This document shows, piece after piece, positions 23,575 to 31,694 of a DNA stretch of 34,271 nt (positions are counted from its first letter, which is position 1; every line of letters starts with the position of its first letter). The DNA lies in the NCBI RefSeq assembly GCF_030655195.1, contig NZ_JAURWA010000147.1, positions 1-34,271 on the forward strand. Direction: 5' to 3'. The notes under the pieces were generated by a model. It saw nothing but the letters and a program-made list of their open reading frames with translations. It had not been told where the DNA came from and ran no database searches. A program made the translations under genes and the position numbers. The stretch is from Patulibacter sp. GTDB lineage: Bacteria > Actinomycetota > Thermoleophilia > Solirubrobacterales > Solirubrobacteraceae.

Positions 23575-24248
23575 GAGCGGCCCCGGCGGCGCGGGACGCC
23601 CGCGACGTCGGGCACGTCGGGGACGTCCGGGGGCACGGGTCCGCGCGAGCCCGGACCGGCGCCCTCGTCGTCGGCCCCGGGGATGTCGTACGTGCGGCCC
23701 TGCAGCGTCGCGGGGGTCCGCCACATGATCAGTGCGTCCTCCCCGTCGTCGCGGTAGTAGCGCCGGCGGACGCCGACGGAGAGGAACCCGAGGTCGTCGT
23801 AGAGGGCGCGCGCGCCGCGGTTGGACGGCCGGACCTCGAGGGTCAGGCGGGCGTCGTCGCCGCCCGCCCGCTCGACGACGTGCTCCAGCAGGCCGCGGGC
23901 GATCCCCTCGCGCCGTCGGTTGGGGTCGACGCAGACGTTCATGACGTGGAAGGCGTCGTCGTACTTCGAGACGATCGCGTAGCCGACCAGGCCGATCCCC
24001 GACGCGGAGCCCTCCGCGCCGCTGCCGAACGCCCTGGCGACCACGCAGAGGCCACCGGACTTGGCGGTCTCGAGGACGAACATCGCCAGGGACCACGGCG
24101 CGGCGTAGCTGCGGCGCTCGATCGCGAGGACCTGCGGCATGTCCGAGAACGTCAGGCGCTGGATCGCCACGCCGCGCGCGGTGCCCGTCCGCGGTCGGTC
24201 GCCGCGGGGCGGCTCGGAGGAGGAGGGATGGGGGACGGGAGGGGTCAC
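23571..24248 (-). CDS. rimI: ribosomal protein alanine N-acetyltransferase RimI-like (GNAT)
   Basis: This GNAT acetyltransferase is of the RimI type, which acetylates protein N-termini (S18 in E. coli). The core runs from about residue 28 (RLTFSDMPQVLAIERRSY, PWSLAMF) through the acetyl-CoA loop NRRREGIARGLLEHV to RPSNRGARALYDDLGF and RRRYYRDDGEDALIM, all typical. A Pro/Gly/Asp-rich tail of about 40 residues with PDVPDVPDV repeats is extra. The GTG at 24248 overlaps the tsaB stop (GTGA) and gives 225 residues; an in-frame GTG at 24170 would give 199 and start right at the domain, so the true start is uncertain. Position between tsaB and tsaD is conserved in many bacteria. Confidence 0.85.
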   Translation of the reverse strand: MTPPVPHPSSSEPPRGDRPRTGTARGVAIQRLTFSDMPQVLAIERRSYAAPWSLAMFVLETAKSGGLCVVARAFGSGAEGSASGIGLVGYAIVSKYDDAFHVMNVCVDPNRRREGIARGLLEHVVERAGGDDARLTLEVRPSNRGARALYDDLGFLSVGVRRRYYRDDGEDALIMWRTPATLQGRTYDIPGADDEGAGPGSRGPVPPDVPDVPDVAGVPRRRGRS

Positions 24249-25105
24249 CGGCGGTCCGCGGTCGGCACGGCGTCCGCGTCCCGAACGTACACGGGCCGCA
24301 CCAGATCCGGCGCCACGACGGGTCTTCCGGCCGCCGCCCGGATCAGCGCCAGGCCGTCGACGCGGTGGGCCGCAGGGTCCTCGGGCACCTCGACGCCGGC
24401 CTCGCGCAGCACGTCCGCGAACGCGAGGGCGCCGTCGCCGACCGCGACGGCCGGGGCGACCGACAGGGCGGCCAGCGCCGCGGCGAGATCGTCCTGCGCC
24501 GCCGTGAACGGCGCCGGCCCCGAGGCCCGCTCCGCGATCGGATCGGGCTGCGCGTCGGCGTCGGCCCGCGCACCGTGGTCGGCCGGCCCTCCGGGGACGC
24601 CCCCCGCGCCGCCGGGTCCGCCGTCCGGGAAGAGGGTGAGGAACAGCTCGCGGCGTCGCGCGTCCTGGACGACGAGCACCGGCCGGCCCTCGTGGGTGCC
24701 GCCGGCCCCGCCGACGGCCTCGGCCAGCGCCCAGGGGGTCGGCACGCCGACGAGGCCCGCCCCCGTCGAGAGCGCCAGCGCCCGGCCCGTGGCCACGCCG
24801 ACGCGGATCCCCGTGAACGTGCCGGGGCCGAGTCCGAGGACGATGCGCCCGACGTCGTCCCAGGTGCCACCGGTGCCGGCCAGCACCTCCTCGGCCAGCC
24901 CGAGCAGCAGGCGCGTGTGGCCCGGGCGCTCCCCGGGCCCGGGAAGCTCGATCCGCGAGACGCCGGGGGTCCCGCCCGGTCCCGTCGCCCCGGCGACCGT
25001 CGCCGGCGTCGCCGTGTCCAGCGCGAGCGTCACGGCACCCACGGGCCCGACGCCCGCAGCGCGACCGGCGTCGCCCGCGGGCCCCGCCGGCCCGGCGTCC
25101 GTCAT
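24245..25105 (-). CDS. tsaB: t6A biosynthesis protein TsaB
   Basis: This 286-residue inactive paralogue of TsaD forms the TsaB-TsaD-TsaE complex. After a Gly/Ala-rich N-terminal 22 residues it has LALDTATPATVA, the family start, and then GLGPGTFTGIRVGVATGRAL, the most conserved stretch of the family. Pro/Gly/Ala-rich insertions (around TPGVSRIELPGPGERPGHT and GGPGGAGGVPGGPADHG) lengthen it beyond the usual 220-240 residues. The ATG overlaps the tsaE stop (ATGA). Confidence 0.9.
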   Translation of the reverse strand: MTDAGPAGPAGDAGRAAGVGPVGAVTLALDTATPATVAGATGPGGTPGVSRIELPGPGERPGHTRLLLGLAEEVLAGTGGTWDDVGRIVLGLGPGTFTGIRVGVATGRALALSTGAGLVGVPTPWALAEAVGGAGGTHEGRPVLVVQDARRRELFLTLFPDGGPGGAGGVPGGPADHGARADADAQPDPIAERASGPAPFTAAQDDLAAALAALSVAPAVAVGDGALAFADVLREAGVEVPEDPAAHRVDGLALIRAAAGRPVVAPDLVRPVYVRDADAVPTADRR

Positions 25106-25596
25106 CGCTCCGCCCGCCAGACCAGGTCGACGTCACGACCGTCCCCGCCGGCGTGGGCGAGGGTCACCTCGAGGGCCACCCGGCCGGCCACGAGCTCCGC
25201 CGCGACGTCCGGCCACTCGACGAACGCGACGACGTCGCCGTCGAGCTCCTCCGCGATCAGCTCCTCGTCGTCCTCCCCCAGCCCCGCGAGGCGGTAGAGG
25301 TCCAGGTGCGCGACGCGGACGCCGTCGCCGTCGTAGCGGTGGGCCAGCGCGAACGTCGGCGACGTCACCCGGACGGCGGCGCCCAGGGCGGCCGCCGCGC
25401 CGCGGACGAGCGTCGTCTTCCCCGCCCCCAGGTCGCCGCGCAGCAGCACCACGTCGCCGGCCCGAAGACGGCCGGCCAGACCCGCGCCGAGCGCCTCCGT
25501 GTCGGCCGCCGAGGAGGTGTGCGCCCGCTCACGCGGGGCCTCGTCGTCCCGACCGGCCGCCCGATCGCTCTCCGGGCCTCGGTCGTCGGGACGCAT
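25102..25596 (-). CDS. tsaE: t6A biosynthesis ATPase TsaE
   Basis: This 164-residue P-loop ATPase activates the TsaB-TsaD complex. Walker A is GDLGAGKTT (54-62), followed by VTSPTFALAHRY and VAHLDLYRL, then FVEWPDVAAELV, all family hallmarks. A hydrophilic N-terminal extension of about 30 residues precedes the domain. The ATG lies 8 bases after a minus-strand TAGACT, so the operon transcript is probably leaderless. It is first in the four-gene overlapping unit. Confidence 0.9.
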   Translation of the reverse strand: MRPDDRGPESDRAAGRDDEAPRERAHTSSAADTEALGAGLAGRLRAGDVVLLRGDLGAGKTTLVRGAAAALGAAVRVTSPTFALAHRYDGDGVRVAHLDLYRLAGLGEDDEELIAEELDGDVVAFVEWPDVAAELVAGRVALEVTLAHAGGDGRDVDLVWRAER

Positions 25597-25604
25597 CGCC
25601 GCCG

Positions 25605-25623
25605 AGTCTACGTCCTCTACGCT
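25605..25623. promoter_or_regulatory. back-to-back -10 elements for tsaE and the flippase gene
   Basis: The 36-base divergent gap has minus-strand TAGACT (25610-25605), 8 bases before the tsaE ATG, and plus-strand TACGCT (25618-25623), 9 bases before the flippase GTG. The -35 regions would lie inside the opposite genes. The two polymerases could not bind at once. Confidence 0.45.
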
Positions 25624-25632
25624 TCCCGTTTC

Positions 25633-27066
25633 GTGCCGCCGACTGCTCCTCCACCGGCCGGGCCCGGCGGCGCCGGTCCCGCTGGTCCGCGCCCTGCCGC
25701 CCCCGGCCTGATCGCCCGACTGAAGGCCGCCCGCGAGTCCGAGACGGGCCGCACCGCGGAGCTCGCAGCGGCGAGCATGCTCAACAACGCGATCCAGCTG
25801 CTCTTCACGGTGCTGCTGACGCGCCTGCTGGGCAAGACGGGCTACGCGTCGCTCGCCGCGCTCGTCGCCGCCTTCCTGATCCTGCAGGTGTCCGGACAGG
25901 CGATGCAGGCGGCCGCGGCCCGCGCGATCGTGCGCTGGACCGAGCGCGGCCACCACGAGCCCTACCGCGAGGTCTGGAGCTGGACCCGCCAGGCGCTCGC
26001 CCTCTCCGCCCTCGCGCTCGTGCTGGGCGTTGTCTTCCGCCAGCCGCTGGCGAACCTCATCGGCGTCGGGCCGCACCCGTGGGCGGCGGCGGTGCTGCCC
26101 GTGTCCGGCACGCTGTTCCTGCTCGTCTGCCTCCAACGCGGCGCGTTGCAGGGTCTGGGGGACTTCGACGCCGTCGGCGGGTCGATCGTCATGGAGGCGG
26201 TGCTGCGCCTGGGCGCGGCGATCGTCCTCGTGACCGCCGGGATGGAGGTCACCGGCGCGTTCGCCGCGGCCCCGATCGCCTTCGCGCTGCTGGCGCTGGG
26301 GATGGACCGGAGGCTGCGCAACAAGCACCTCGAGGACCCCGACGCGGTCGGCGAGGGCGACCAGCCGATCCCGTTGTGGCGCCTCGCGCGCTGGGAGCGC
26401 ACCGTGATCGTGTCGCTGCTGCTCGTGGCGATCATGCAGAACGTCGACACGATCCTCGCCAAGCGCGAGCTCGACGAGTCCGTCGCCGGCTCCTACGCCG
26501 CCGCGGCGGTGGCCGCCAAGGCCGTCGTCTGGGTCGCCGTCGGCGTCGCGCTGCAGCTGCTGCCCGAGGCCACCCGTCGCGCCGTCGCGGGCGAGAACCC
26601 GCACCCGGTGCTGCGCCGCGCGATCCTCTTCCTCTTCCTCATCGGGATCCCCGCGATCCTCATCTTCATCGCGATCCCGGGCTGGCTCCTGCGGACCGCG
26701 TTCGGTCCCGGCTTCGACTCCGCCTCCGGGGCGCTGCCGCTGCTGGGCACCGCCATGCTGCTCCTGTCGATCACGCTGATGGCGGTCCAGTACCTCTCGG
26801 CGATCGGCCGCCACCGGCACCTCGTCCCCCTGCTGGTCCTCGCGATCGTCGAGGTGGCGTTCCTCGCCCGCCACGGCTGGTCGGCCACCGAGTTCGCGAC
26901 GATCGTCCTGGCCTCGCAGGCCGCCGCCGCGGTGATCACGCTCGGGCTGGCGTGGTGGACCCCGCCGGCCGCGGGCGTGCGTGCCGGGACCGCGGACGAC
27001 ACGGTGCCCGACGTCGTCGGCGTGCCGGTGCGCGGCGCGACGGCGGACACGCCGGCCGTCGGCTGA
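25633..27066 (+). CDS. polysaccharide/lipid-linked oligosaccharide flippase (MOP superfamily)
   Basis: This integral membrane protein of 477 residues has about 12-14 helices. It starts with a Pro/Ala/Gly-rich cytoplasmic head and then AASMLNNAIQLLFTVLLTRLLG, the typical first helix of Wzx/PST-type flippases, with AMQAAAARAIV, a central amphipathic loop (LEDPDAVGEGDQPIPLWRLA) and NVDTILAKRELDESVAGSYAAA, a strongly conserved motif of the group. It probably moves a lipid-linked glycan across the membrane. No glycosyltransferases are nearby, so the substrate is unknown. MurJ is less likely because helix 1-2 motifs differ. The GTG is set by the -10 box 9 bases upstream. It converges with the PLP decarboxylase gene at a shared hairpin. 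Confidence 0.8.
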   Translation: MPPTAPPPAGPGGAGPAGPRPAAPGLIARLKAARESETGRTAELAAASMLNNAIQLLFTVLLTRLLGKTGYASLAALVAAFLILQVSGQAMQAAAARAIVRWTERGHHEPYREVWSWTRQALALSALALVLGVVFRQPLANLIGVGPHPWAAAVLPVSGTLFLLVCLQRGALQGLGDFDAVGGSIVMEAVLRLGAAIVLVTAGMEVTGAFAAAPIAFALLALGMDRRLRNKHLEDPDAVGEGDQPIPLWRLARWERTVIVSLLLVAIMQNVDTILAKRELDESVAGSYAAAAVAAKAVVWVAVGVALQLLPEATRRAVAGENPHPVLRRAILFLFLIGIPAILIFIAIPGWLLRTAFGPGFDSASGALPLLGTAMLLLSITLMAVQYLSAIGRHRHLVPLLVLAIVEVAFLARHGWSATEFATIVLASQAAAAVITLGLAWWTPPAAGVRAGTADDTVPDVVGVPVRGATADTPAVG

Positions 27067-27082
27067 GCCGCCCGGCTCAGCC
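27061..27082. terminator. bidirectional terminator containing both stop codons
   Basis: GGCTGAGCC (27061-27069) and GGCTCAGCC (27074-27082) form a perfect 9-base-pair stem with a GCCC loop. The left arm contains the plus-strand stop TGA (27064-27066). The right arm contains the minus-strand stop (27077-27079). It should stop transcription from both convergent genes. Confidence 0.65.
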
Positions 27083-28570
27083 CGTCGCGCGGTCGATCCG
27101 GTCCAGGGTCGGCTCGCCGCCCTCCCCGAGGACGACGTTCTGCGCCAGCGGGATCTGGTGCGAGGCGCTCTCGAGGATGTGCATGAGGTAGCCGGCGGTG
27201 TTCGGGAAGACGACGAGGTCGCCGACCGCGACGCCGCGCGGGAAGCGCAGGCGGCGCCAGGTCAGGAGCTCCCGCTCGATGCAGTACGCGCCGACCAGGA
27301 ACCCCTCGATCTCGTCGTGCGCCGCCTCGTCGTCGTGCGCCGGCGCGACCCCGGGAGGACGCACCACGAGCGGGTCCACGAGGAAGTCGTCCGACGTCGT
27401 CCGGCACTGCGTGCGGTTCATCTCGGCCCCGATCAGCCACGTCCCGTCGGCGCGGCGCTTGCGGAACGCCACGCGGGCGACGGTCGCCCCGCAGCCGTCC
27501 AGCAGCGACCGTCCAGGCTCGCAGCGCAGCTCCAGGCCCCGGCCGCGCAGGGCCTGGCCCGCCGTCGGGCCGCCGGGACCGACGGGGGTGCCCAGGAGCC
27601 CGTCGAGCCACGCGCCTCGCACGGGCGACTGCGCGTAGGGGTAGCCGTTCGGGGAGCCCGTGATCGCGCCGTCGTGGACGCCGAGCCCGAGGCCGTGGCC
27701 GCCGAACGTGAGCGCGGGGCCGTCGCCGAGGAGCCCGGCGCGGTGGGCGTCCCAGAAGCGGTCCCACTCGTCGCGGTCGTCGAGGTAGCTCATCGGGATG
27801 CCGCCCCCGACGTCGACGAACGAGGGGTCGTGGCCCCGCTCGCGCAGCGCGTCGACCAGTCGCAGGGCCTGCCCCAGGGCGACGGCCCGCTCACCGGCGT
27901 CGTAGCCGTCGAGGTGGAAGTGCACCCCGGCGACGCGCGCTCCGGTCGACGGGCCTCCCCCGCCCGCCGGCCACGCGCGGTCGACGAGGGCGAGCCAGGC
28001 GTCGACGTCGAGGCCGAAGCGCGTCGGGGGCCGGTCGGGTCCGAGCTCGGGCGCCAGGCGCAGGGCGACGGGGACGGGCGGGCCGTCCGGGCGCAGCAGC
28101 GACGTCAGGGCGGCGAGCTCGTCGGCGTTGTCCAGCGCGACGGTCGGGCGCGCCTCGACGCAGAGGCGCAGCAGCGAGACGGGCTTGACCGCGGCGGTCA
28201 GCACGATCCGCGACGGATCGACCCCGCGGTCGAGGACCTGGCGCAGCTCGCGCTCGCTCGCGACGTCGATCCCGAGGCCGAGCCGCGCGGCCTCGTCGAC
28301 CAGCGCGAGCGCCTTGTTGGCCTTGCGGGCGAAGAAGATCCCCAGCTCCAGGCCGTGGGTGGCCGCCGCGTCCTGCAGCTCGCGGGCGTTGCGTCCCATC
28401 GGACCCGGGTCCAGGACGTTCAGCGGCGAGCCGTGCGCGTCGAGCCAGCCGGCGAGGTCCCCGGGACGGGCGGCGACGTCGGCCAGCCAGGGCTCGACCC
28501 GTCCCGTCAGGGGCGCGAGGCCGCGGCAGCCGTCGCGGAGGTCGGTGCGGCCGGGAGAGGTGGTGCTCAT
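27077..28570 (-). CDS. PLP-dependent decarboxylase, Y4yA family (fold type III)
   Basis: This 497-residue enzyme has the alanine-racemase-like barrel of ornithine/diaminopimelate decarboxylases and SbnH. The PLP lysine is Lys83 in IFFARKANKA. Other marks are LGIDVASERELRQVL, FGLDVDAWL, HFHLDGYD (with the usual HxGS altered), and FVDVGGGIPMSY, with C-terminal EPGRSLLDGCGATVARV. Overall length and the C-terminal stretch fit the Y4yA group, named from Rhizobium NGR234, where it sits by siderophore-type genes. It probably decarboxylates an amino-acid-derived intermediate. Its ATG overlaps the stop of the FAD protein (ATGA), so the two are coupled. Confidence 0.8.
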   Translation of the reverse strand: MSTTSPGRTDLRDGCRGLAPLTGRVEPWLADVAARPGDLAGWLDAHGSPLNVLDPGPMGRNARELQDAAATHGLELGIFFARKANKALALVDEAARLGLGIDVASERELRQVLDRGVDPSRIVLTAAVKPVSLLRLCVEARPTVALDNADELAALTSLLRPDGPPVPVALRLAPELGPDRPPTRFGLDVDAWLALVDRAWPAGGGGPSTGARVAGVHFHLDGYDAGERAVALGQALRLVDALRERGHDPSFVDVGGGIPMSYLDDRDEWDRFWDAHRAGLLGDGPALTFGGHGLGLGVHDGAITGSPNGYPYAQSPVRGAWLDGLLGTPVGPGGPTAGQALRGRGLELRCEPGRSLLDGCGATVARVAFRKRRADGTWLIGAEMNRTQCRTTSDDFLVDPLVVRPPGVAPAHDDEAAHDEIEGFLVGAYCIERELLTWRRLRFPRGVAVGDLVVFPNTAGYLMHILESASHQIPLAQNVVLGEGGEPTLDRIDRATG

Positions 28571-30561
28571 GCGGGATCTCCGACGCGGGGGCGCGCGTCA
28601 TCGGTGGGTCGGGGGTGCTCGGTGGGGCCGGCCCGCCGGGCGGGTGCCGCGTCCTGCGCGGGGACTGGCGCGTGCGCGGCCCCGGGGCCACCGGCGGCCA
28701 CCGCGACGGCCACGACACGGCGGGCCCACTCGTCGGCCTGCCGGTGCAGCGTGCGGCTCAGGGTGTCGTGACCGATCACGACGTCCTCCGTCGGCCGGCC
28801 GATCGCGGAGAGGCCGGGGACGCGGTCCCCCGCGGCGTCGCGGCAGGCCCCGCCCGGACCGACGTCGAGCCCCCGTCGACCGGGCAGCAGCCGCAGCTCG
28901 CCGCGCCGGACGAGCCGGGCCACGGGGCCGTCGTCCTCCGCGGGCACGCCCGGTGCGGAGAGGACCGCGTCGACGACGACGTCGACGGCACGCTCGCCGG
29001 CAGCGGAGCGGACCAGCGCACCGGAGCGGACGCCGCCGGGGACGCTGCGGACCGTGGCCCGCGGCGGCACGGCCGAGGCGTCGTCCGGGTCCCGGGCACG
29101 GACCGGGTGCACCGATCCCCCGGCCACGTGCGTCAGGTCCACGACGCCCGCCTCCACGAGGGCGAGCAGCTTCGCGACGTTCTCGGCCGACGGGCCGAAG
29201 GCGATGCGCTCCAGGCGGGCGGCGAGGGCGCGGAACGCGTCCCACCCGGCGAGGTCGAGCGCGGTGCCGCCGAGGCGTTCGACGACCGCGGGGTAGATCG
29301 TCCGCCAGGCGTGCCCGAGCGCCCACTCGGCGCCGGGCGGTCGCGCCCCGACCGCCACGTCCAGCGAGCGGGCGAGCTGCTCGACCGCGGGCTCGTCGAC
29401 CGGGTCCCCGTCGCGGAGGCGGGCCGCCGGGACCCCGGGGTCGCACGGCGAGCCGACCGCGACCAGCGCGGCCCCGGCCGTCGCCGCGACCGCGTCCCGC
29501 AGCCCCTCCACGGTCCCGACTGACCCGCCGCCGAGGGCCCGGACGCGGGCCCGGCCGGCCTCGCCGACGGCGTCCAGTCCCGCCACGTCGCGGTGCAGGT
29601 CGTGGGCCGGCTTGGCGACCATCGGCAGCCCGGTGCGCGAGAACGGCACCACGGCCGCGACCCCGTCCGGCCCCGGCTCGTACCGCAGCCGGTGGGCGAC
29701 CGTGGCGGGCACGAAGCGCCCGCCGCGCCCCTCGGTCAGGGCCAGCGCGGCGTCGATGGCGGTCAGCGCGAACCCGCGGACGGCGACGACCGCACCGGCC
29801 GGGACCGCGTCGGGCCCGAGGTGCACGTCGACGGGGAAGACCGCGGGGATCGTCGGGCCGGGCGCGCGGTCGGCGGGCGCCGCGGTCCCGGTCGGGCGGA
29901 CGTGCCCGGTCGCGAGGAGCACCTCGTCGTGGACGGCCGTCCCCCCGTCGTCGGTCGTGACGCTCCACGTGGTCGCGTCGTCGGCGGCGCCGCCGGCCGG
30001 GCCCGGGGCGCCGGGAGCCGTCCCGGCGTGCCCGCCGCGTCCCCCGTCGACCCGGCGGACGTCGACGACCCGCGCCCGCACGACGCGGACCGTCGTGGCG
30101 GGGTCGGCGTGGCGGAGGACCGTCGCCAGACCGTCGGCGAGGTACCGGCCGACCGCCGCGCGCGGCACGAACGCCCCGGGATCGCCGTGCCGGCCCGCGT
30201 CCCAGGCGGCGAACGACCGGCGCTCGTGCGCCGGGACGGTCGCGTTGCCGGGCCACCACAGGTCGACGTGGACGGCGGCGTTGTTCATCCGCAGGTACGC
30301 CGGCTGCGACGGGTCGTAGACGGGCCCCGCGCCGGGGACGGGGTGCGGCTCGTAGGCGACGACGTCCAGCGGGGCCCCGGCCGCCCGGTCCAGCAGGCGC
30401 TCCAGCGCGAACAGCCCCTTCGGCCCGAGACCGACCAGCGCGACCCGCAGCGGGGCGGGCTCCCCGCCCCGACGCGCCGCCGCGTCCCGGACGGGCATCG
30501 CGGTGCCCCGTCCGTGACCCGTGGCGCCCGGATCGGGCGTCGTGGCTCGCGGCACGACCAT
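28567..30561 (-). CDS. FAD/NAD(P)-binding oxidoreductase (NAD_binding_9 type)
   Basis: This 664-residue protein has an N-terminal dinucleotide loop VALVGLGPKGLFALERLL (about residues 40-57, GxGxxG), then AYEPHPVPGAGPVYDPSQPAY, and later VAVRGFALTAIDAALAL and the C-terminal segment with AFGPSAENVAKLLALVEAGVV. These are typical of the large FAD/NAD(P)-binding proteins related to lysine/ornithine N-hydroxylases and HpyO-like proteins. Biochemical role is unknown; beside two PLP enzymes it may oxidise an amino-acid intermediate, in the place occupied by the dehydrogenase SbnB in staphyloferrin B genes. The ATG at 30561 lies 7 bases after the SbnA-like stop; an ATG further in, at MPVRDAAARR, is an alternative start. 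Confidence 0.75.
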   Translation of the reverse strand: MVVPRATTPDPGATGHGRGTAMPVRDAAARRGGEPAPLRVALVGLGPKGLFALERLLDRAAGAPLDVVAYEPHPVPGAGPVYDPSQPAYLRMNNAAVHVDLWWPGNATVPAHERRSFAAWDAGRHGDPGAFVPRAAVGRYLADGLATVLRHADPATTVRVVRARVVDVRRVDGGRGGHAGTAPGAPGPAGGAADDATTWSVTTDDGGTAVHDEVLLATGHVRPTGTAAPADRAPGPTIPAVFPVDVHLGPDAVPAGAVVAVRGFALTAIDAALALTEGRGGRFVPATVAHRLRYEPGPDGVAAVVPFSRTGLPMVAKPAHDLHRDVAGLDAVGEAGRARVRALGGGSVGTVEGLRDAVAATAGAALVAVGSPCDPGVPAARLRDGDPVDEPAVEQLARSLDVAVGARPPGAEWALGHAWRTIYPAVVERLGGTALDLAGWDAFRALAARLERIAFGPSAENVAKLLALVEAGVVDLTHVAGGSVHPVRARDPDDASAVPPRATVRSVPGGVRSGALVRSAAGERAVDVVVDAVLSAPGVPAEDDGPVARLVRRGELRLLPGRRGLDVGPGGACRDAAGDRVPGLSAIGRPTEDVVIGHDTLSRTLHRQADEWARRVVAVAVAAGGPGAAHAPVPAQDAAPARRAGPTEHPRPTDDARPRVGDPA

Positions 30562-30568
30562 CGGGCGC

Positions 30569-31627
30569 TCAGGCCACCGGGAGCGCGGGGCCCCCGGCGA
30601 CCAGGTCCGCGAGCCCGGCCGCGTCGCAGTCCAGCTCGCGGGCGACCCAGTCGTCGTCGTAGACCGTCTCGAGGTAGCGCGCGCCGCCGTCGTGCAGGAT
30701 CGCGGCGCACCGGGCGCCCGCCGGCAGCTCGGGCGCCAGCCGGTCGAACGCGGTCATCAGTCCGCCGGACGACGCCCCGGCGAGCACGCCCTCGCGCAGC
30801 GCCAGCCGCCGACACCCGACGACGCAGTCCAGGTCGCTCACGCGGACGAGCCGGTCGTACTCCGCGCGCTCCGAGAGCTCCGTCGGCACGCCGGCGCCGA
30901 ACCCGGGCAGCAGCCGCGGGCCGCGGGTGCCGCCGAACAGGGCGCTGCCCATGGCGTCGACCGCGACGACCTGCGTGTCGTGCAGGCCGTGGGCGTGCAG
31001 CGCGTCGACGCAACCCCGCAGGGTGCCGGTCGTGCTCGTGGCCACCAGGAGCTGGTCGATCCGGCCGTCGAGCGCCTCGATGATCTCCCGCATCGTGCCG
31101 TCCTCGTGCGCGACGGCGTTGGCGGGGTTGCGGTACTGGTCCGTGCGGAACGCGCCGGGCGTGGCGGCCACGATCTCGGCGACGAGCGCCAGCCGCGCGG
31201 CGAGCAGGTCGCCCGTCGCGGGGTCCGGGCGGGTGACGATCCGGACCTCGGCGCCGAGGGCGCGCATCGCGAGCACGTTGGAGCGGTTGGTGCGGGCGTC
31301 GACGACGCAGACGAAGGCCAGGCCGCGCGACCGGCAGGCCTGCGCCAGCCCGACCCCCATGTTGCCCGAGCTCGACTCGACGACCGTCGACCCCGGCCCC
31401 AGCAGCCCGCGGTCCCAGGCGTCCTCGATCATCCGCGCCGCCGGCCGGTCCTTGGCGCTGCCGCCGGGGTTGCTCGCCTCGAGCTTGCCGAACAGGTGGA
31501 CGTCCGCCCGGTCGGGGTAGGCGTGGAGCGCGACCAGGGGCGTGCGCCCGATCGCGCCGAGCACGCCGTCGACGGGCGGCCGGGCGACGGGGGTTCCGGA
31601 GGAGAACGGCGAGGGCTGGTCGAGCAC
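30569..31627 (-). CDS. SbnA-like PLP-dependent cysteine-synthase-family enzyme
   Basis: This 352-residue fold-type-II PLP enzyme has the PLP lysine Lys59 in NPGGSAKDRPA, the substrate loop ESSSGNMGVGLA and a phosphate-binding stretch TSTTGTLRGC. The loop ESSSGNMG (rather than EPTSGNTG) and overall length suggest the SbnA branch, N-(2-amino-2-carboxyethyl)-L-glutamate synthase of staphyloferrin B, or the related Rhizobium Y4xP, rather than ordinary cysteine synthase. It would supply a 2,3-diaminopropionate-type unit. The GTG at 31627 is the earliest start after the upstream gene's hairpin; residues 1-19 are poorly conserved, so a later start is possible. It leads a three-gene unit. Confidence 0.75.
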   Translation of the reverse strand: MLDQPSPFSSGTPVARPPVDGVLGAIGRTPLVALHAYPDRADVHLFGKLEASNPGGSAKDRPAARMIEDAWDRGLLGPGSTVVESSSGNMGVGLAQACRSRGLAFVCVVDARTNRSNVLAMRALGAEVRIVTRPDPATGDLLAARLALVAEIVAATPGAFRTDQYRNPANAVAHEDGTMREIIEALDGRIDQLLVATSTTGTLRGCVDALHAHGLHDTQVVAVDAMGSALFGGTRGPRLLPGFGAGVPTELSERAEYDRLVRVSDLDCVVGCRRLALREGVLAGASSGGLMTAFDRLAPELPAGARCAAILHDGGARYLETVYDDDWVARELDCDAAGLADLVAGGPALPVA

Positions 31628-31676
31628 GATGCGTGGCGTCCGGCGCACCCGAGGGGTGGGTCCGGGAGGGGTTCCC

Positions 31677-31693
31677 GGCCGGAGCCTCCGGCC
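31677..31693 (-). terminator. hairpin between the membrane protein and SbnA-like genes
   Basis: GGCCGGA (31677-31683) and TCCGGCC (31687-31693) pair around GCC, starting two bases after the membrane protein stop. It suggests that the UDG/membrane-protein transcript ends here and the SbnA-like unit has its own promoter, which I could not locate. Confidence 0.45.
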
Positions 31694-31694
31694 C

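Noticed and set aside
27077..31627. Complete siderophore gene cluster
   Set aside because: No IucA/IucC, NRPS, receptor or dedicated exporter is present in the window; only the amino-acid-supplying part is resembled.
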